Origin: Leptospira haakeii
GTDB lineage: Bacteria > Spirochaetota > Leptospiria > Leptospirales > Leptospiraceae
Direction: 5' to 3'
Length of the DNA stretch: 60,269 nt
Assembly: GCF_002812045.1 (NCBI RefSeq)
Contig: NZ_NPEG01000018.1
Coordinates: 1 to 60,269 of the forward strand
Shown in pieces: positions 18,302-26,683 of this stretch. Positions within the stretch are counted from its first letter, which is position 1; every line of letters begins with the position of its first letter. The translations under genes were made by a program, and so were the position numbers. The notes beneath the pieces are model-generated. The model did no database searches. It was given only the letters and a program-made list of their open reading frames with translations, and was not told the DNA's origin.

Positions 18302-18423
18302 GGTTCGAAAATTATTTCTTCCCATCTTTGTTTTAAATTTTCTTAAATACTTTAAATTTGAACTATATTGAACAGGGTCGGTCTAAAAGGTATTCGCCCC
18401 GAAAGAGGGGAAAGGAGATAAAA

Positions 18424-19137
18424 ATGGAAGCGGTAGTTCATAAGGCAAACACGAGAGGGAAAGTTGATTTCGGTTGGTTGAAATCGAATCATACATTTTC
18501 TTTCGGAAGCTATATGAATCCGGAAAGGATCAGATTTGGTTCTTTGCGTGTATTGAACGACGATATCGTTGCCCCGGGCAGAGGTTTCGATCCGCATCCT
18601 CACCAAGATATGGAAATCATCTCTATACCGATTACAGGTGCTTTGGAGCATAAGGACAGTATCGGAACTTCAGGAGTTATCACATCCGGAGAAGTCCAGG
18701 TAATGTCAGCAGGAACAGGGATCGTTCATTCGGAGTATAATCATTCTGAAACGGATCCTGTGAACTTTTTGCAGATTTGGGTGGTACCTGATAAAAGGGG
18801 AGCACAACCAAGATACGACCAAAAAAAATTCCTTCCGGAAGAAAGGAAGAATAGATTCCAGCTGGTTGTATCTCCTAAAGAGTCTGCGGAAGGTCTTTGG
18901 ATCAATCAAAACGCATGGTTCTCTTTAGGGAACGCGGAAGCAGGAAAAGAATTACAATACGAGTCCAGGAATAAGAGCGGTGGAGTTTACGCTTTTCTAA
19001 TATCAGGAAAAGTGAATATTAATGGAACCGAACTTTCGACTCGGGACGGTGCAGGTTTTCCAAGAACGGATCTTTTGAAAGTGAATGCTTTGGAAGATTC
19101 TGAACTTCTTCTTATGGATGTTCCTGAGATCCAGTAA
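18424..19137 (+). CDS. Pirin family protein
   Basis: About 237 residues with two cupin domains. The N-terminal cupin holds the metal-binding motif FDPHPHQDMEIISIP with His residues and a Glu, followed by HKDSIGTSG and GIVHSEYNHSE, all standard for pirins such as E. coli YhhW. Bacterial pirins can act as quercetin 2,3-dioxygenases or as regulators of metabolism. Which applies here is unknown. A strong ribosome site (GGAG) precedes ATG 18424. The gene ends inside a large inverted-repeat element and converges with the HtrA-like gene. Confidence 0.9.
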   Translation: MEAVVHKANTRGKVDFGWLKSNHTFSFGSYMNPERIRFGSLRVLNDDIVAPGRGFDPHPHQDMEIISIPITGALEHKDSIGTSGVITSGEVQVMSAGTGIVHSEYNHSETDPVNFLQIWVVPDKRGAQPRYDQKKFLPEERKNRFQLVVSPKESAEGLWINQNAWFSLGNAEAGKELQYESRNKSGGVYAFLISGKVNINGTELSTRDGAGFPRTDLLKVNALEDSELLLMDVPEIQ

Positions 19138-19280
19138 GAGACACTGAGCTGAAAGAGGCACAATGTTTTTTTCGCACAGAGCCACGGAAACACGGAGTTT
19201 AATATAGAAAACCCTCTGAGTCTTTGTCGCTCTGTGTGCGATGACTCAGTGTCTCTTAATTCTTTGTGCCTCTATTTCAG
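19135..19280. repeat. Long imperfect inverted repeat rich in CACAGAG words
   Basis: TAAGAGACACTGAG (19135-19148) and CTCAGTGTCTCTTA (19245-19258) are exact 14-bp inverted arms about 96 bases apart. Inside are GCACAGAGCCACGG, AACACGGAG and CGCTCTGTGTGCG, and outside is TTTGTGCCTCT. The first arm includes the pirin stop codon, and the far end runs into the 3' end of the protease gene. It probably folds into a large cruciform or transcript hairpin between convergent genes. Related words recur at 58500-58613. Confidence 0.7.
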
Positions 19281-20279
19281 TTCTCCGGGTTCGATGAAAA
19301 AACTTCTTATAGAACCGTCCCTCAATAAACGAATTCCCAATTTTTTTCCTATGGAAGTCTCATCTAAGATCTTGTGAAGATCATCTATTGTATGGATCTC
19401 TTTATCATCTAGATTTATGATCAGATCTCCATTTCGGATCCCCGCACGGTCTGCAGGAGAACTGGTTTCTAATGATAGAACCAAGATCCCTGAATCGGAG
19501 CCTATTTTATTTAGAGCTTTGGTGAATGTTGGGATCTTTTGATTTTGGCCTGCGATCCCTAAATATCCTCTTTTGACCGAGCCGTTTGTGATCAAACGAG
19601 TGATCACATATTCTGCGGTGTTTGAGGCTACTGCGAAACAGATCCCTTGGGCAGGTAGAATGATTGCAGTATTGATCCCGATAACTCTTCCTTGGAAGTC
19701 TACTAATGGTCCCCCAGAATTTCCAGGATTTAGAGCGGCGTCCGTTTGGATCACATTATCTATCAGGCGTCCATTACGAGATCTTAATGTTCTTCCGAGT
19801 GCGCTTACTACTCCGGCGGTGACTGTGGATTCGAAACCGTAAGGGTTACCAATAGCCACCACCAATTGTCCAACTTTTAGTTTTTTGGAGTCTGTAAAGC
19901 TGGAATGAGGAAATAATCCTCCATGTACTTTAAGAACCGCAACATCCGTGTGAGGATCATTTCCCACGAGTTCGGCTTCTTTGCTGGACCCGTCCGAAAG
20001 GTTTGCCTTAATTTTTACTGCGCCATCTACTACGTGGCTATTGGTTGCTATGAATCCGTCTGGTGTTAGGAAGAATCCGGAACCGCTTCCACTTTCTCCC
20101 TTTTTGTTTGTAACTTGTAGGTGAACTACACTTGGGCCTACCGAGTCGACTGCGTGTATCACGGATTTGGAGTAGGCGTCTAGGATTTCTGCTTCGTTTA
20201 TTTCTTTATCAGAATTTATATCGTTCTTCCTTTCAAAGGAAGAGAGAATGTCTGCACTCGAATTCGTAAATAATACCAT
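19272..20279 (-). CDS. HtrA/DegP-like serine protease with PDZ domain
   Basis: 335 residues. The trypsin-like domain carries the triad His82 (ATNSHVVDG), Asp112 (PHTDVAVL) and Ser188 (NPGNSGGPL). One C-terminal PDZ domain (about 235-335) includes DRAGIRNGDLIINLDD. Such proteases degrade misfolded proteins. Unusually, there is no hydrophobic signal or anchor at the N-terminus: residues 1-45 are polar. Either the enzyme is cytoplasmic or the start is wrong. No other start codon is available upstream before an in-frame stop. Confidence 0.88.
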   Translation of the reverse strand: MVLFTNSSADILSSFERKNDINSDKEINEAEILDAYSKSVIHAVDSVGPSVVHLQVTNKKGESGSGSGFFLTPDGFIATNSHVVDGAVKIKANLSDGSSKEAELVGNDPHTDVAVLKVHGGLFPHSSFTDSKKLKVGQLVVAIGNPYGFESTVTAGVVSALGRTLRSRNGRLIDNVIQTDAALNPGNSGGPLVDFQGRVIGINTAIILPAQGICFAVASNTAEYVITRLITNGSVKRGYLGIAGQNQKIPTFTKALNKIGSDSGILVLSLETSSPADRAGIRNGDLIINLDDKEIHTIDDLHKILDETSIGKKLGIRLLRDGSIRSFFIEPGELK

Positions 20280-20424
20280 AATCTTTTTGACTCCGGCTTC
20301 TATTAGAAAGTCCCTAAAAGAGAGATCTTGCTCATTTCAAATCGGAAAAATACTTCCGTTTTTGCACTTGCAGTTGGACTTGATTCTTATAAAAACATGT
20401 TCTTTCGGTTCAGGAGATCTATAG

Positions 20425-20505
20425 ATGAGTAAGGAAAAATTCGAGGTTTCCAAAAAAGAAGGCGAAACTAAGATTGTAGGGACTATCTATTTTAGAAAAA
20501 AATAA
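20425..20505 (+). CDS. Possible 26-residue lysine-rich peptide
   Basis: A short frame, MSKEKFEVSKKEGETKIVGT followed by IYFRKK, with AGGAG nine bases upstream of the ATG. A TATAAA element lies about 30 bases upstream of the frame. The peptide is basic and soluble. It lies alone in the 285-base gap between the protease gene and the monooxygenase-fold gene, which point away from it. It is too short to judge by composition, and the ribosome site is the main support. Confidence 0.4.
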   Translation: MSKEKFEVSKKEGETKIVGTIYFRKK

Positions 20506-20564
20506 TGGTTAAATCGGCAAACTAATCCTTATACACCGCGTCCAAATTTAATCTTATATTCTAA

Positions 20565-20876
20565 TTACTTTTTCCAATCTTCAGGTTTGGGAGACACAGG
20601 TTTATAATAAACGGTAGTAGTTCCTTGGGAGAACATCTCAGGCACAGTCCTTCTCCAGTTCACAAAATGAGGGGTTTCCAGATGAGACTTACGTTTGGAT
20701 TCGCTTTCGTAAGCCTCTATGATCAAAAATCTGCCTTCGTCTCCATCGTTTTGAAGCAAATCGAATCTAAGAACACCGTTCTCTTTAAGAGATTCCTTAG
20801 AAAGTTCACTGCTGATTTCCTGAAATTCTTGGATCCTTTCCGGAAGTATTTTGTAAGAAGATACTGTAACGATCAT
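20565..20876 (-). CDS. Antibiotic-biosynthesis-monooxygenase (ABM) fold protein
   Basis: About 103 residues: MIVTVSSYKILPERIQEFQE start, central RFDLLQNDGDEGRFLIIEAY and HLETPHFVNW. This is the usual layout of the ABM ferredoxin-like fold (YgiN, LsrG). Members act on small quinones, autoinducer-2 or haem, or have no known substrate. A longer in-frame start at 21023 would overlap the divergent nitronate monooxygenase and adds a stretch with no family resemblance, so ATG 20876 is used. It shares a short divergent promoter region with that oxidoreductase. Confidence 0.82.
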   Translation of the reverse strand: MIVTVSSYKILPERIQEFQEISSELSKESLKENGVLRFDLLQNDGDEGRFLIIEAYESESKRKSHLETPHFVNWRRTVPEMFSQGTTTVYYKPVSPKPEDWKK

Positions 20877-20958
20877 AGTCCCCAGTTTCAATATCCGATT
20901 TTCTTCTGCCAGAAAAAAAAGATAGATGGAATCTGAATAGAATGAAAGCTTTCCTCTT

Positions 20959-21876
20959 ATGAAAATAAAAACTCCCGTAACGGAGATGCTTGGAATCGAT
21001 CTGCCCATTATCGGGGCTCCCATGTTTCTCGTTTCATACCCTGATCTAGTTGTTGCAGTTTCCGAAGCCGGAGGCCTTGGAACATTTCCCTCTCAAAACT
21101 ACCGAACCATAGAAGAATTAAGAAGAGGTTTGGAAGATATCCGATCCAGGACCAAAAAACCGATCGGCGTTAACTTAATTTTACATAAAGCTCATAACCC
21201 TAATTGGGCAAAACACTTAGAAATACTTTTAGAATTCAAGGTAGAATTGATTATTACCAGTTTAGGAAGCCCTCGTTCTATTATCAATGAGGCAAAATCT
21301 GTAGGAACAAAAGTTTTCTGCGACGTAACTACATTAAGACATGCGAATTTAGTTGCTAAGTCTGGAGCGGACGCTCTGGTTGCGGTTGCTCAAGGTGCCG
21401 GCGGACATGCAGGAAATATTTCTCCTTTCAGTTTATTCCCTTATCTGAAAAAAGAGATTGGCCTTCCTGTTCTTGCAGCTGGTGCAATTAGCGGTGGAGC
21501 ACAAATGGCAGCTGCGATGTCTTTAGGTGCGGATGCTGTTTATATTGGAACAAGACTTATCGCTACCAAAGAAGCTGCCGCTTCTCAAGAATATAAAGAA
21601 ATGATCGTTGAGTCTGCACCGGAAGAGATCGTTTATACTGAAAAAATTTCAGGGATTCCTGCAAACTGGCTGAAACGTTCCGTAGAAAAAGCGGGAGATA
21701 ATTTTCACAACGAAGGTAGTACGGATATAGACCAGGAATTTAAACGTTGGAGAGATATTTGGTCTGCTGGTCACGGAGTGGCTCAGATCAATTCCATTAT
21801 TCCTGCGGGAGATGTTATAAAAGGAATGGCTGCAGAATACGCCGATATCGTAAATAAGCTGCCTAAATTAGTTTAA
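20959..21876 (+). CDS. Nitronate monooxygenase (2-nitropropane dioxygenase family)
   Basis: 305 residues forming an FMN-dependent TIM barrel. The start IDLPIIGAPMFLVSYPDLV and the motif AVAQGAGGHAGN, with the catalytic-type His, are characteristic. LAAGAISGGAQMAAAMSLGADAVYIGTR binds the FMN phosphate. Members oxidise alkyl nitronates, detoxifying propionate-3-nitronate. The related FabK enzymes reduce enoyl-ACP, so that role is not excluded. It is divergent from the ABM-fold gene and ends at a strong terminator. Confidence 0.88.
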   Translation: MKIKTPVTEMLGIDLPIIGAPMFLVSYPDLVVAVSEAGGLGTFPSQNYRTIEELRRGLEDIRSRTKKPIGVNLILHKAHNPNWAKHLEILLEFKVELIITSLGSPRSIINEAKSVGTKVFCDVTTLRHANLVAKSGADALVAVAQGAGGHAGNISPFSLFPYLKKEIGLPVLAAGAISGGAQMAAAMSLGADAVYIGTRLIATKEAAASQEYKEMIVESAPEEIVYTEKISGIPANWLKRSVEKAGDNFHNEGSTDIDQEFKRWRDIWSAGHGVAQINSIIPAGDVIKGMAAEYADIVNKLPKLV

Positions 21877-21893
21877 AACTTTAGAATATTCTA

Positions 21894-21917
21894 AACCCCC
21901 GATTCCGGGGGTTTTTT
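21894..21917 (+). terminator. Rho-independent terminator
   Basis: AACCCCCG and CGGGGGTT pair perfectly around ATTC and are followed by TTTT. The stem lies 18 bases after the oxidoreductase stop and five bases before the end of the convergent membrane-protein gene. Confidence 0.92.
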
Positions 21918-21922
21918 GTAAC

Positions 21923-22204
21923 TTACTTTTTATCTGAAAAACTTACAGGGATTAGGTGGAATACACCGAACACAAAAACCTGAGCTGCATCTGCAATTTT
22001 AAACCCGCCTCTATCTCCAGCGCGAAAGGAATAGATCCCAACTTCTAAAATATGGATGCCTAAGATCACCCAGCCTAAAGTCAGGACGATCCCGTCTAAA
22101 CTTGGATGTAAATTTGCGAGTTGTACGATTCCGCTTAATACTCCCAACCATAAAAGCCAAAATGCGGCAGTGGAAGCCTTAGATATATTATTCACTAGAT
22201 TCAT
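21923..22204 (-). CDS. Small three-helix membrane protein
   Basis: 93 residues with three hydrophobic segments (about 13-30, 36-60 and 70-89) joined by short charged loops such as RAGDRGGFK. A good ribosome site (AGAGG) precedes the ATG. It resembles small conserved integral membrane proteins of the DUF1145/TMEM254 kind, but I cannot assign a family with confidence. It is a single gene ending at the shared terminator. Confidence 0.72.
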   Translation of the reverse strand: MNLVNNISKASTAAFWLLWLGVLSGIVQLANLHPSLDGIVLTLGWVILGIHILEVGIYSFRAGDRGGFKIADAAQVFVFGVFHLIPVSFSDKK

Positions 22205-22358
22205 TCTTTTCCTCTGGAAAAATCGATTCCGAGTATAGCAATCGATACAGAGGATTTGGTCAAGAAGAAGTTCGATCGGAAACTGTCGTTAATGTGAACT
22301 TGGAATGAAAATTCCGCGGTAAATCCGGATAAGAATAGCGAACGTGATGATTTTATGA

Positions 22359-22422
22359 TATAGGGGGCCAGGGGTTTCCCACTGGCCCTCCTCCGCCACC
22401 CGAACCTGGGTGGGGGCCGCCT
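22359..22422 (-). repeat. Dispersed two-hairpin intergenic repeat, copy 2
   Basis: On the minus strand this is homologous to the copy at 122-184. The first hairpin is CCACCC/GGGTGG and the second is GGGCCAG/CTGGCCC around TGGGAAACC, followed by CCCTATA. It starts six bases after the stop codon of the lipoprotein gene and could act as its 3' processing or termination structure. The 22205-22428 gap holds nothing else I recognise. Confidence 0.72.
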
Positions 22423-22428
22423 TTTGCC

Positions 22429-23067
22429 TCAAGCGCCGGATTCGACTTCTATTTTTTCGTCTTGTTCCACTTCGTTTAAGACTGGGCTTGCGATCTTATC
22501 CAAAAGGGACTTTAGAATATCGTAATATGGAAGCACTTTGGGGCCAACCGATTTTCCGAATTTATTCTCGTAACTGGTCCTAAGTGTAGCTTCTTCATCT
22601 CCTCCCATGAAATAAGAGGAAGATGCATGTCCGTCCCATAGAATTTCTTTCGTATCACATTTTTGGATCTGTGCTTGGATAGAAATTTTGATCCCATCTG
22701 AAGAAGGTCCGAATGTTGCAGGGCTTAACCAAACTAAAAAGGATGGTGTGGATCCTTTCAGAGTTTCTTCTAATTTAAGCGTAAGAACTCCTTGGGATTT
22801 TCCCACAGGGGATTTGCAGTTTTGGTTTTTACTCGAAGGGTCAGGATAAACGATAAATTCCTTATGGTGGGCAAGTTCTTGTTCCGCCATAGATTTTACG
22901 AGTGTCGCCTCAACTTGATTCACCTTGGAGCCGGAATCGATTGCCACAGTTAGCCTTTTGAATTTGTCCAAAGAAGATTCAAAATTAGGCGCGATCCTGA
23001 TTTGTTTGACCGCACAATTTGCAAATGAACCAGAAATTAAAAATAAAAGTATTAGTTTAGATCTCAT
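22429..23067 (-). CDS. Lipoprotein in the lipid-transport operon
   Basis: 212 residues. The signal sequence LLFLISGSFANC gives a lipidated Cys, and the mature domain starts AVKQIRIAPNF. It looks like the MXAN_6521/LA_1396 family of lipoproteins shared by myxobacteria and Leptospira, a tentative match from memory. Two strand-rich motifs, GVLTLKLEETL and EILWDGHASSSYFMGG, resemble envelope lipoproteins that assemble with exporters. It overlaps the RND gene by four bases and is the last gene of the MlaC-RND-lipoprotein operon, suggesting an outer-membrane or periplasmic partner. Confidence 0.7.
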   Translation of the reverse strand: MRSKLILLFLISGSFANCAVKQIRIAPNFESSLDKFKRLTVAIDSGSKVNQVEATLVKSMAEQELAHHKEFIVYPDPSSKNQNCKSPVGKSQGVLTLKLEETLKGSTPSFLVWLSPATFGPSSDGIKISIQAQIQKCDTKEILWDGHASSSYFMGGDEEATLRTSYENKFGKSVGPKVLPYYDILKSLLDKIASPVLNEVEQDEKIEVESGA

Positions 23068-25979
23068 TTTTTCTTTCCGGTTTTCTTTTTAGGAGCAGCT
23101 TTTTTCTTAACAGTTTTTTTGGCCTTCGGCTTTGGAGAAGTTTCTTCTATTATAAATTTGGAAACTGGTTCAGGGCCTTCTTCATCTTCAGGACCTAAGC
23201 CTAACGGCACTGCCTCGTCTTCTTCCTGTTTTCTACTTCTATATGCGAGTTCTAAAATGGCAGGAAGTAGGGTGAGTGCGATCAGTAGACAAGCAGCGAT
23301 ACCGATCGTTGCCACTTTTCCGATGGAATGTAGACCTCTTTGATTTGCAAGAAGTAGTGCGCTCCATCCTACTAAAGTGGTCAATGTGGATGCGATGACC
23401 GCAGGCCCAACCATCGCCATTGCTTTTACTATATCATGATCTTCTCTGAATCTATAATAGATATAGATTCCGTTCTGTATTCCGTATCCTATGATGACTG
23501 GAAATACTAGGACATTCATAAAATTTAATTTAAGATCTATGATTGACATAACTCCTACTGTTACCAAGAGCCCCAATAAAAGTGGAATCAAGGAAAGTAG
23601 GGCAGGCAAGAACGCTCTATAGAATAGTATCAGAACTATGATCACAAGTACCAAAGTAATGAAGAATGCAGCAACTCCTTCTCTTTTTACGATCATGATG
23701 AGCTGTGCAAACAGCATCAAACTTCCTGCTGTATCTGTTTGGAATGTGTAAGATCTTGCTTGGGCAATATCCTTATAAGGTCTATGCTCCAAGATCGTAT
23801 CTACCGTTCCTGGAAGGATTTTTAGGGAGAGAAGTTTTTCTTTGGAGTAAGTATTCAGCGCGTTTAATAAAATTTTATTTTCCGCAGTTGAATAATTCTC
23901 TTTAACCGGATCTATTTCGGATTCCTTTTGAGTTCCTGTGGAGTAAAGGATCGCATTTAAGGTCCTTCTCGAAATTTTAGGGACTTCTAATCTACCAATA
24001 GCGGCAAAAAATTCTAATAATTTTCCACCATGCCATAAGGCTACCTTAGGATATAGGAATAATAGATGTCCTTTTTCTTTGGAGCTTGCGACTTCCTTGA
24101 ACTGAGAGGAAAAATAATCCGGAACAGCAGTGTAATCGTAAGGTTTAATGGATAAGAATAATTTTGCTTTAGGCAGATACTTTCTTTGCTCTGGTTTTAA
24201 GAAGGAAGCCTTTACCGGCTTCATATCTTTTGCAAGCTGATCTAAAACTTTACGGTTTTCTAATTGTTGGGAATAAGGCGGAACAAAGTTCCAAAGAGAA
24301 ACTACCTGGTCCACTGATCCGGCGATTGACTCAGGAACCGGGTTCAAATAATCGAATACAGCTTCTGATTCTTCCAAAGTTTTTACTACGATTGCTTGAG
24401 GATCGGAAGAGATATCAAAACGATCCGCTATCTCATCGTATAAGTTTACGGATTCTAAATTTTCAACCAATAGGTTTCTTCCGTTCACGTCGAATTGGAC
24501 CTTCGGAGCAAAAACTCCAAAGAGTAAAACAAGCACTAAGACGCTTGCAGATAAAATTCCGGGTCTGGAATAAAATTTTCTTAATAAACCGGAAGGTGTT
24601 TGTTGTTCCTCGTTTAATAGGAAAGCTTTGGAAAGGGAAGGAAACCATTTTAAAAGAAGAGCGATCTGTAGTGCGGTAACACCATACATCGCAATTGCGA
24701 TCAGGATGATCCCGTAGGTTGCTATGATTCCGAACTCGCTGAATCCTCTAAATTCTGAGAAAGATAGAACTACGAATGCGGAAGTAGTAGTTAATGCGGA
24801 ACTGAAAGAAGCAATTCCCGTATGATAGATCGTATCCTTGATCGCTCTTACTATATCTTGTTTTTTAGTAAATTCCTCTCGGAATCTATATAAGAATTGG
24901 ATCCCATAATCTATCCCAAGACCCATTAGAATGGAACCGATAATACTTGTGATACTATTCAATTGTCCTATGACAAGTCCGGTTAAACCGAATGTCATGA
25001 GTAGTCCACTAAGTAGAGAGAATAATAGGATGATTATAAAAAGAGGATTACGGAAAAATAATAAAAGTAGAAGGCCTATTCCTAAGAAAGAAGCGATCCC
25101 GATAGGCTTTAACGCCTTGACCAAGGTTTCATAATCGTCTTGGTTAAGTTTATAAGCTCCGGTGTAACCCGCGTAAATTCCGTCTTCTTCTATCCCTAAG
25201 GTTTTTACTAAACCTTGGACTTTTGTGTCTATTTTTTCCAAGAACTCAATGTCTACAAAGGATCCGGTCGGCTTGATGAGGACGATAAGCATCCCTTTTT
25301 CAGGAGAAATATTATACTCGTCGAATATATCTCTTTTAGCGAGTTTTTGGTATTTGGAAATAATATCCGTGAAGTCAGGATTATATTCTTCGTTAGTAAG
25401 TTTGATGAAGAATGGATTCGCTTTTTCTATTTCGTCATCTATCTTACGTTTTACTCTTTTTCGGATCTCTTTTAGATCTTCCGTTTTTAAGAATAAGGGA
25501 AGTCTATCCTGTAAAAAGGAAACATTATATCTGTAAGAAACATAACGAACCAGTTCTTTGTCTTTTAAAACTTCGGTGGCAAGTTTGTCCGAGGCCTTTT
25601 TGAGTGCGATCTCCCTGGCTTTATAATAAGAGATGTTCTTACGTTTTGCTTCGTCAGCTAGTTCCAATTCTTTCTTTTGGGTTTCCGGATCACCGTTACG
25701 TTTGGCTTGGAATGCCTTAGTAAGATGTTCCGTCATTCCCTTGTCGTCTTGGAATTTTAGAGCTACAGTGTAAAATCCGCTTCCACCGATCATTTCGATG
25801 ACACGTTTTGTTTGGACAACGGATGGGTTATCGGAAGGAAGGAGCTGTAGGTTGTCGCTGTTAATGGAGAGTCTGGTGGCTAAAAGTGCGGAGATCGCCA
25901 GAAAGATAAATAGGATTGCGGAAGAAGCGGCCGGTTTGGTTAACACCAACTCGGTCGCTTTAGAAAGAAGTTTTCTCAT
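23064..25979 (-). CDS. RND/MMPL-family exporter, HpnN-like
   Basis: 971 residues with two repeated halves. Each half has one leading membrane helix, a large periplasmic loop (about 40-290 and 500-760) and a block of five helices with sterol-sensing-like character, including GSILMGLGIDYGIQFLYRFREE and FPVIIGYGIQNGIYIYYRFRED. The C-terminus is a lysine-rich tail of about 20 residues after an acidic stretch. The architecture matches MMPL and HpnN proteins, which move hydrophobic lipids (mycolates, hopanoids) across the envelope. Its neighbour is an MlaC/HpnM-like protein, which supports lipid export. The cargo in this organism is unknown. Confidence 0.85.
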   Translation of the reverse strand: MRKLLSKATELVLTKPAASSAILFIFLAISALLATRLSINSDNLQLLPSDNPSVVQTKRVIEMIGGSGFYTVALKFQDDKGMTEHLTKAFQAKRNGDPETQKKELELADEAKRKNISYYKAREIALKKASDKLATEVLKDKELVRYVSYRYNVSFLQDRLPLFLKTEDLKEIRKRVKRKIDDEIEKANPFFIKLTNEEYNPDFTDIISKYQKLAKRDIFDEYNISPEKGMLIVLIKPTGSFVDIEFLEKIDTKVQGLVKTLGIEEDGIYAGYTGAYKLNQDDYETLVKALKPIGIASFLGIGLLLLLFFRNPLFIIILLFSLLSGLLMTFGLTGLVIGQLNSITSIIGSILMGLGIDYGIQFLYRFREEFTKKQDIVRAIKDTIYHTGIASFSSALTTTSAFVVLSFSEFRGFSEFGIIATYGIILIAIAMYGVTALQIALLLKWFPSLSKAFLLNEEQQTPSGLLRKFYSRPGILSASVLVLVLLFGVFAPKVQFDVNGRNLLVENLESVNLYDEIADRFDISSDPQAIVVKTLEESEAVFDYLNPVPESIAGSVDQVVSLWNFVPPYSQQLENRKVLDQLAKDMKPVKASFLKPEQRKYLPKAKLFLSIKPYDYTAVPDYFSSQFKEVASSKEKGHLLFLYPKVALWHGGKLLEFFAAIGRLEVPKISRRTLNAILYSTGTQKESEIDPVKENYSTAENKILLNALNTYSKEKLLSLKILPGTVDTILEHRPYKDIAQARSYTFQTDTAGSLMLFAQLIMIVKREGVAAFFITLVLVIIVLILFYRAFLPALLSLIPLLLGLLVTVGVMSIIDLKLNFMNVLVFPVIIGYGIQNGIYIYYRFREDHDIVKAMAMVGPAVIASTLTTLVGWSALLLANQRGLHSIGKVATIGIAACLLIALTLLPAILELAYRSRKQEEDEAVPLGLGPEDEEGPEPVSKFIIEETSPKPKAKKTVKKKAAPKKKTGKKK

Positions 25980-26563
25980 CAGTTCTTAGCTGCTTTTTGT
26001 ATTAGGGAGATAGTCCCCTTGATTCCGTTTTTCTTAATAGACGGCTCTATATTTTTAGTGCGGTTGATCTCTGTGGCGAGTTTACCTTCTGTCTCGAAAT
26101 CGCTGACATACCAAGCTCCTTCTGATTCGGAAAGTATCCAGGCAAACTTGATCTGATCGGAACCCTTGTAAAGAATAGAAGAACCGATCCTTGCCTGTTT
26201 ACCGTTCACTGCAGGTTTGTCGTAAGTGATATCAATCTTATCAAAATATTTTAATGCGATTGGAAATGCTTTGTTTATAATATACTCGGAGATTGCTTCC
26301 TCGAATTCCTTTCTTTCCGCTGTGGAAATTTTATGATCTCCTAATAGTTTCTCGGAGAATTTTCCCACATGGATCAAAGCTATTGCCTTGTCATTTTTCT
26401 TATAACGGATAAAGCCGATCAATTTTTTAACGGCGGATAACGTCTGCTCTTCTACCGAAACTTCGGGAGAAGTGGTTTGGGTTTCGTTAGTAGTTTGGGA
26501 ATCCTGGGCGAAAAGAAGACCCGAGGAAAGTAAACAAAACAATAAAATTTGAAATAGTTTCAC
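25979..26563 (-). CDS. MlaC/Ttg2D-like periplasmic lipid-binding protein
   Basis: 194 residues. A signal peptide (LLFCLLSSGLLFAQDSQ) is followed by a Thr/Gln-rich linker and the MlaC-type domain (about 40-190). That domain has the features of Ttg2D/HpnM: a helical N-terminus, then ERKEFEEAISEYII, and a strand region ending SEGAWYVSDFETEG. It would carry a phospholipid or other lipid between membranes. The stop codon shares one base with the ATG of the RND gene, so both are made together. It is the first gene of the operon. Confidence 0.8.
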   Translation of the reverse strand: MKLFQILLFCLLSSGLLFAQDSQTTNETQTTSPEVSVEEQTLSAVKKLIGFIRYKKNDKAIALIHVGKFSEKLLGDHKISTAERKEFEEAISEYIINKAFPIALKYFDKIDITYDKPAVNGKQARIGSSILYKGSDQIKFAWILSESEGAWYVSDFETEGKLATEINRTKNIEPSIKKNGIKGTISLIQKAAKN

Positions 26564-26683
26564 AGATATTACCTAAGGAAGGATCGATCCGGAAATTTTA
26601 CAATCAGGTAAAAACAGACTGCATACTGGCCGGATAAATTTACAGTAATGTACGGGGAAGGCTTAAGTCAACGGAAATTAGAC

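Noticed and set aside
24230..24679. 149-codon plus-strand frame within the RND gene
   Set aside because: Antisense to a clear exporter domain, basic and low-complexity.
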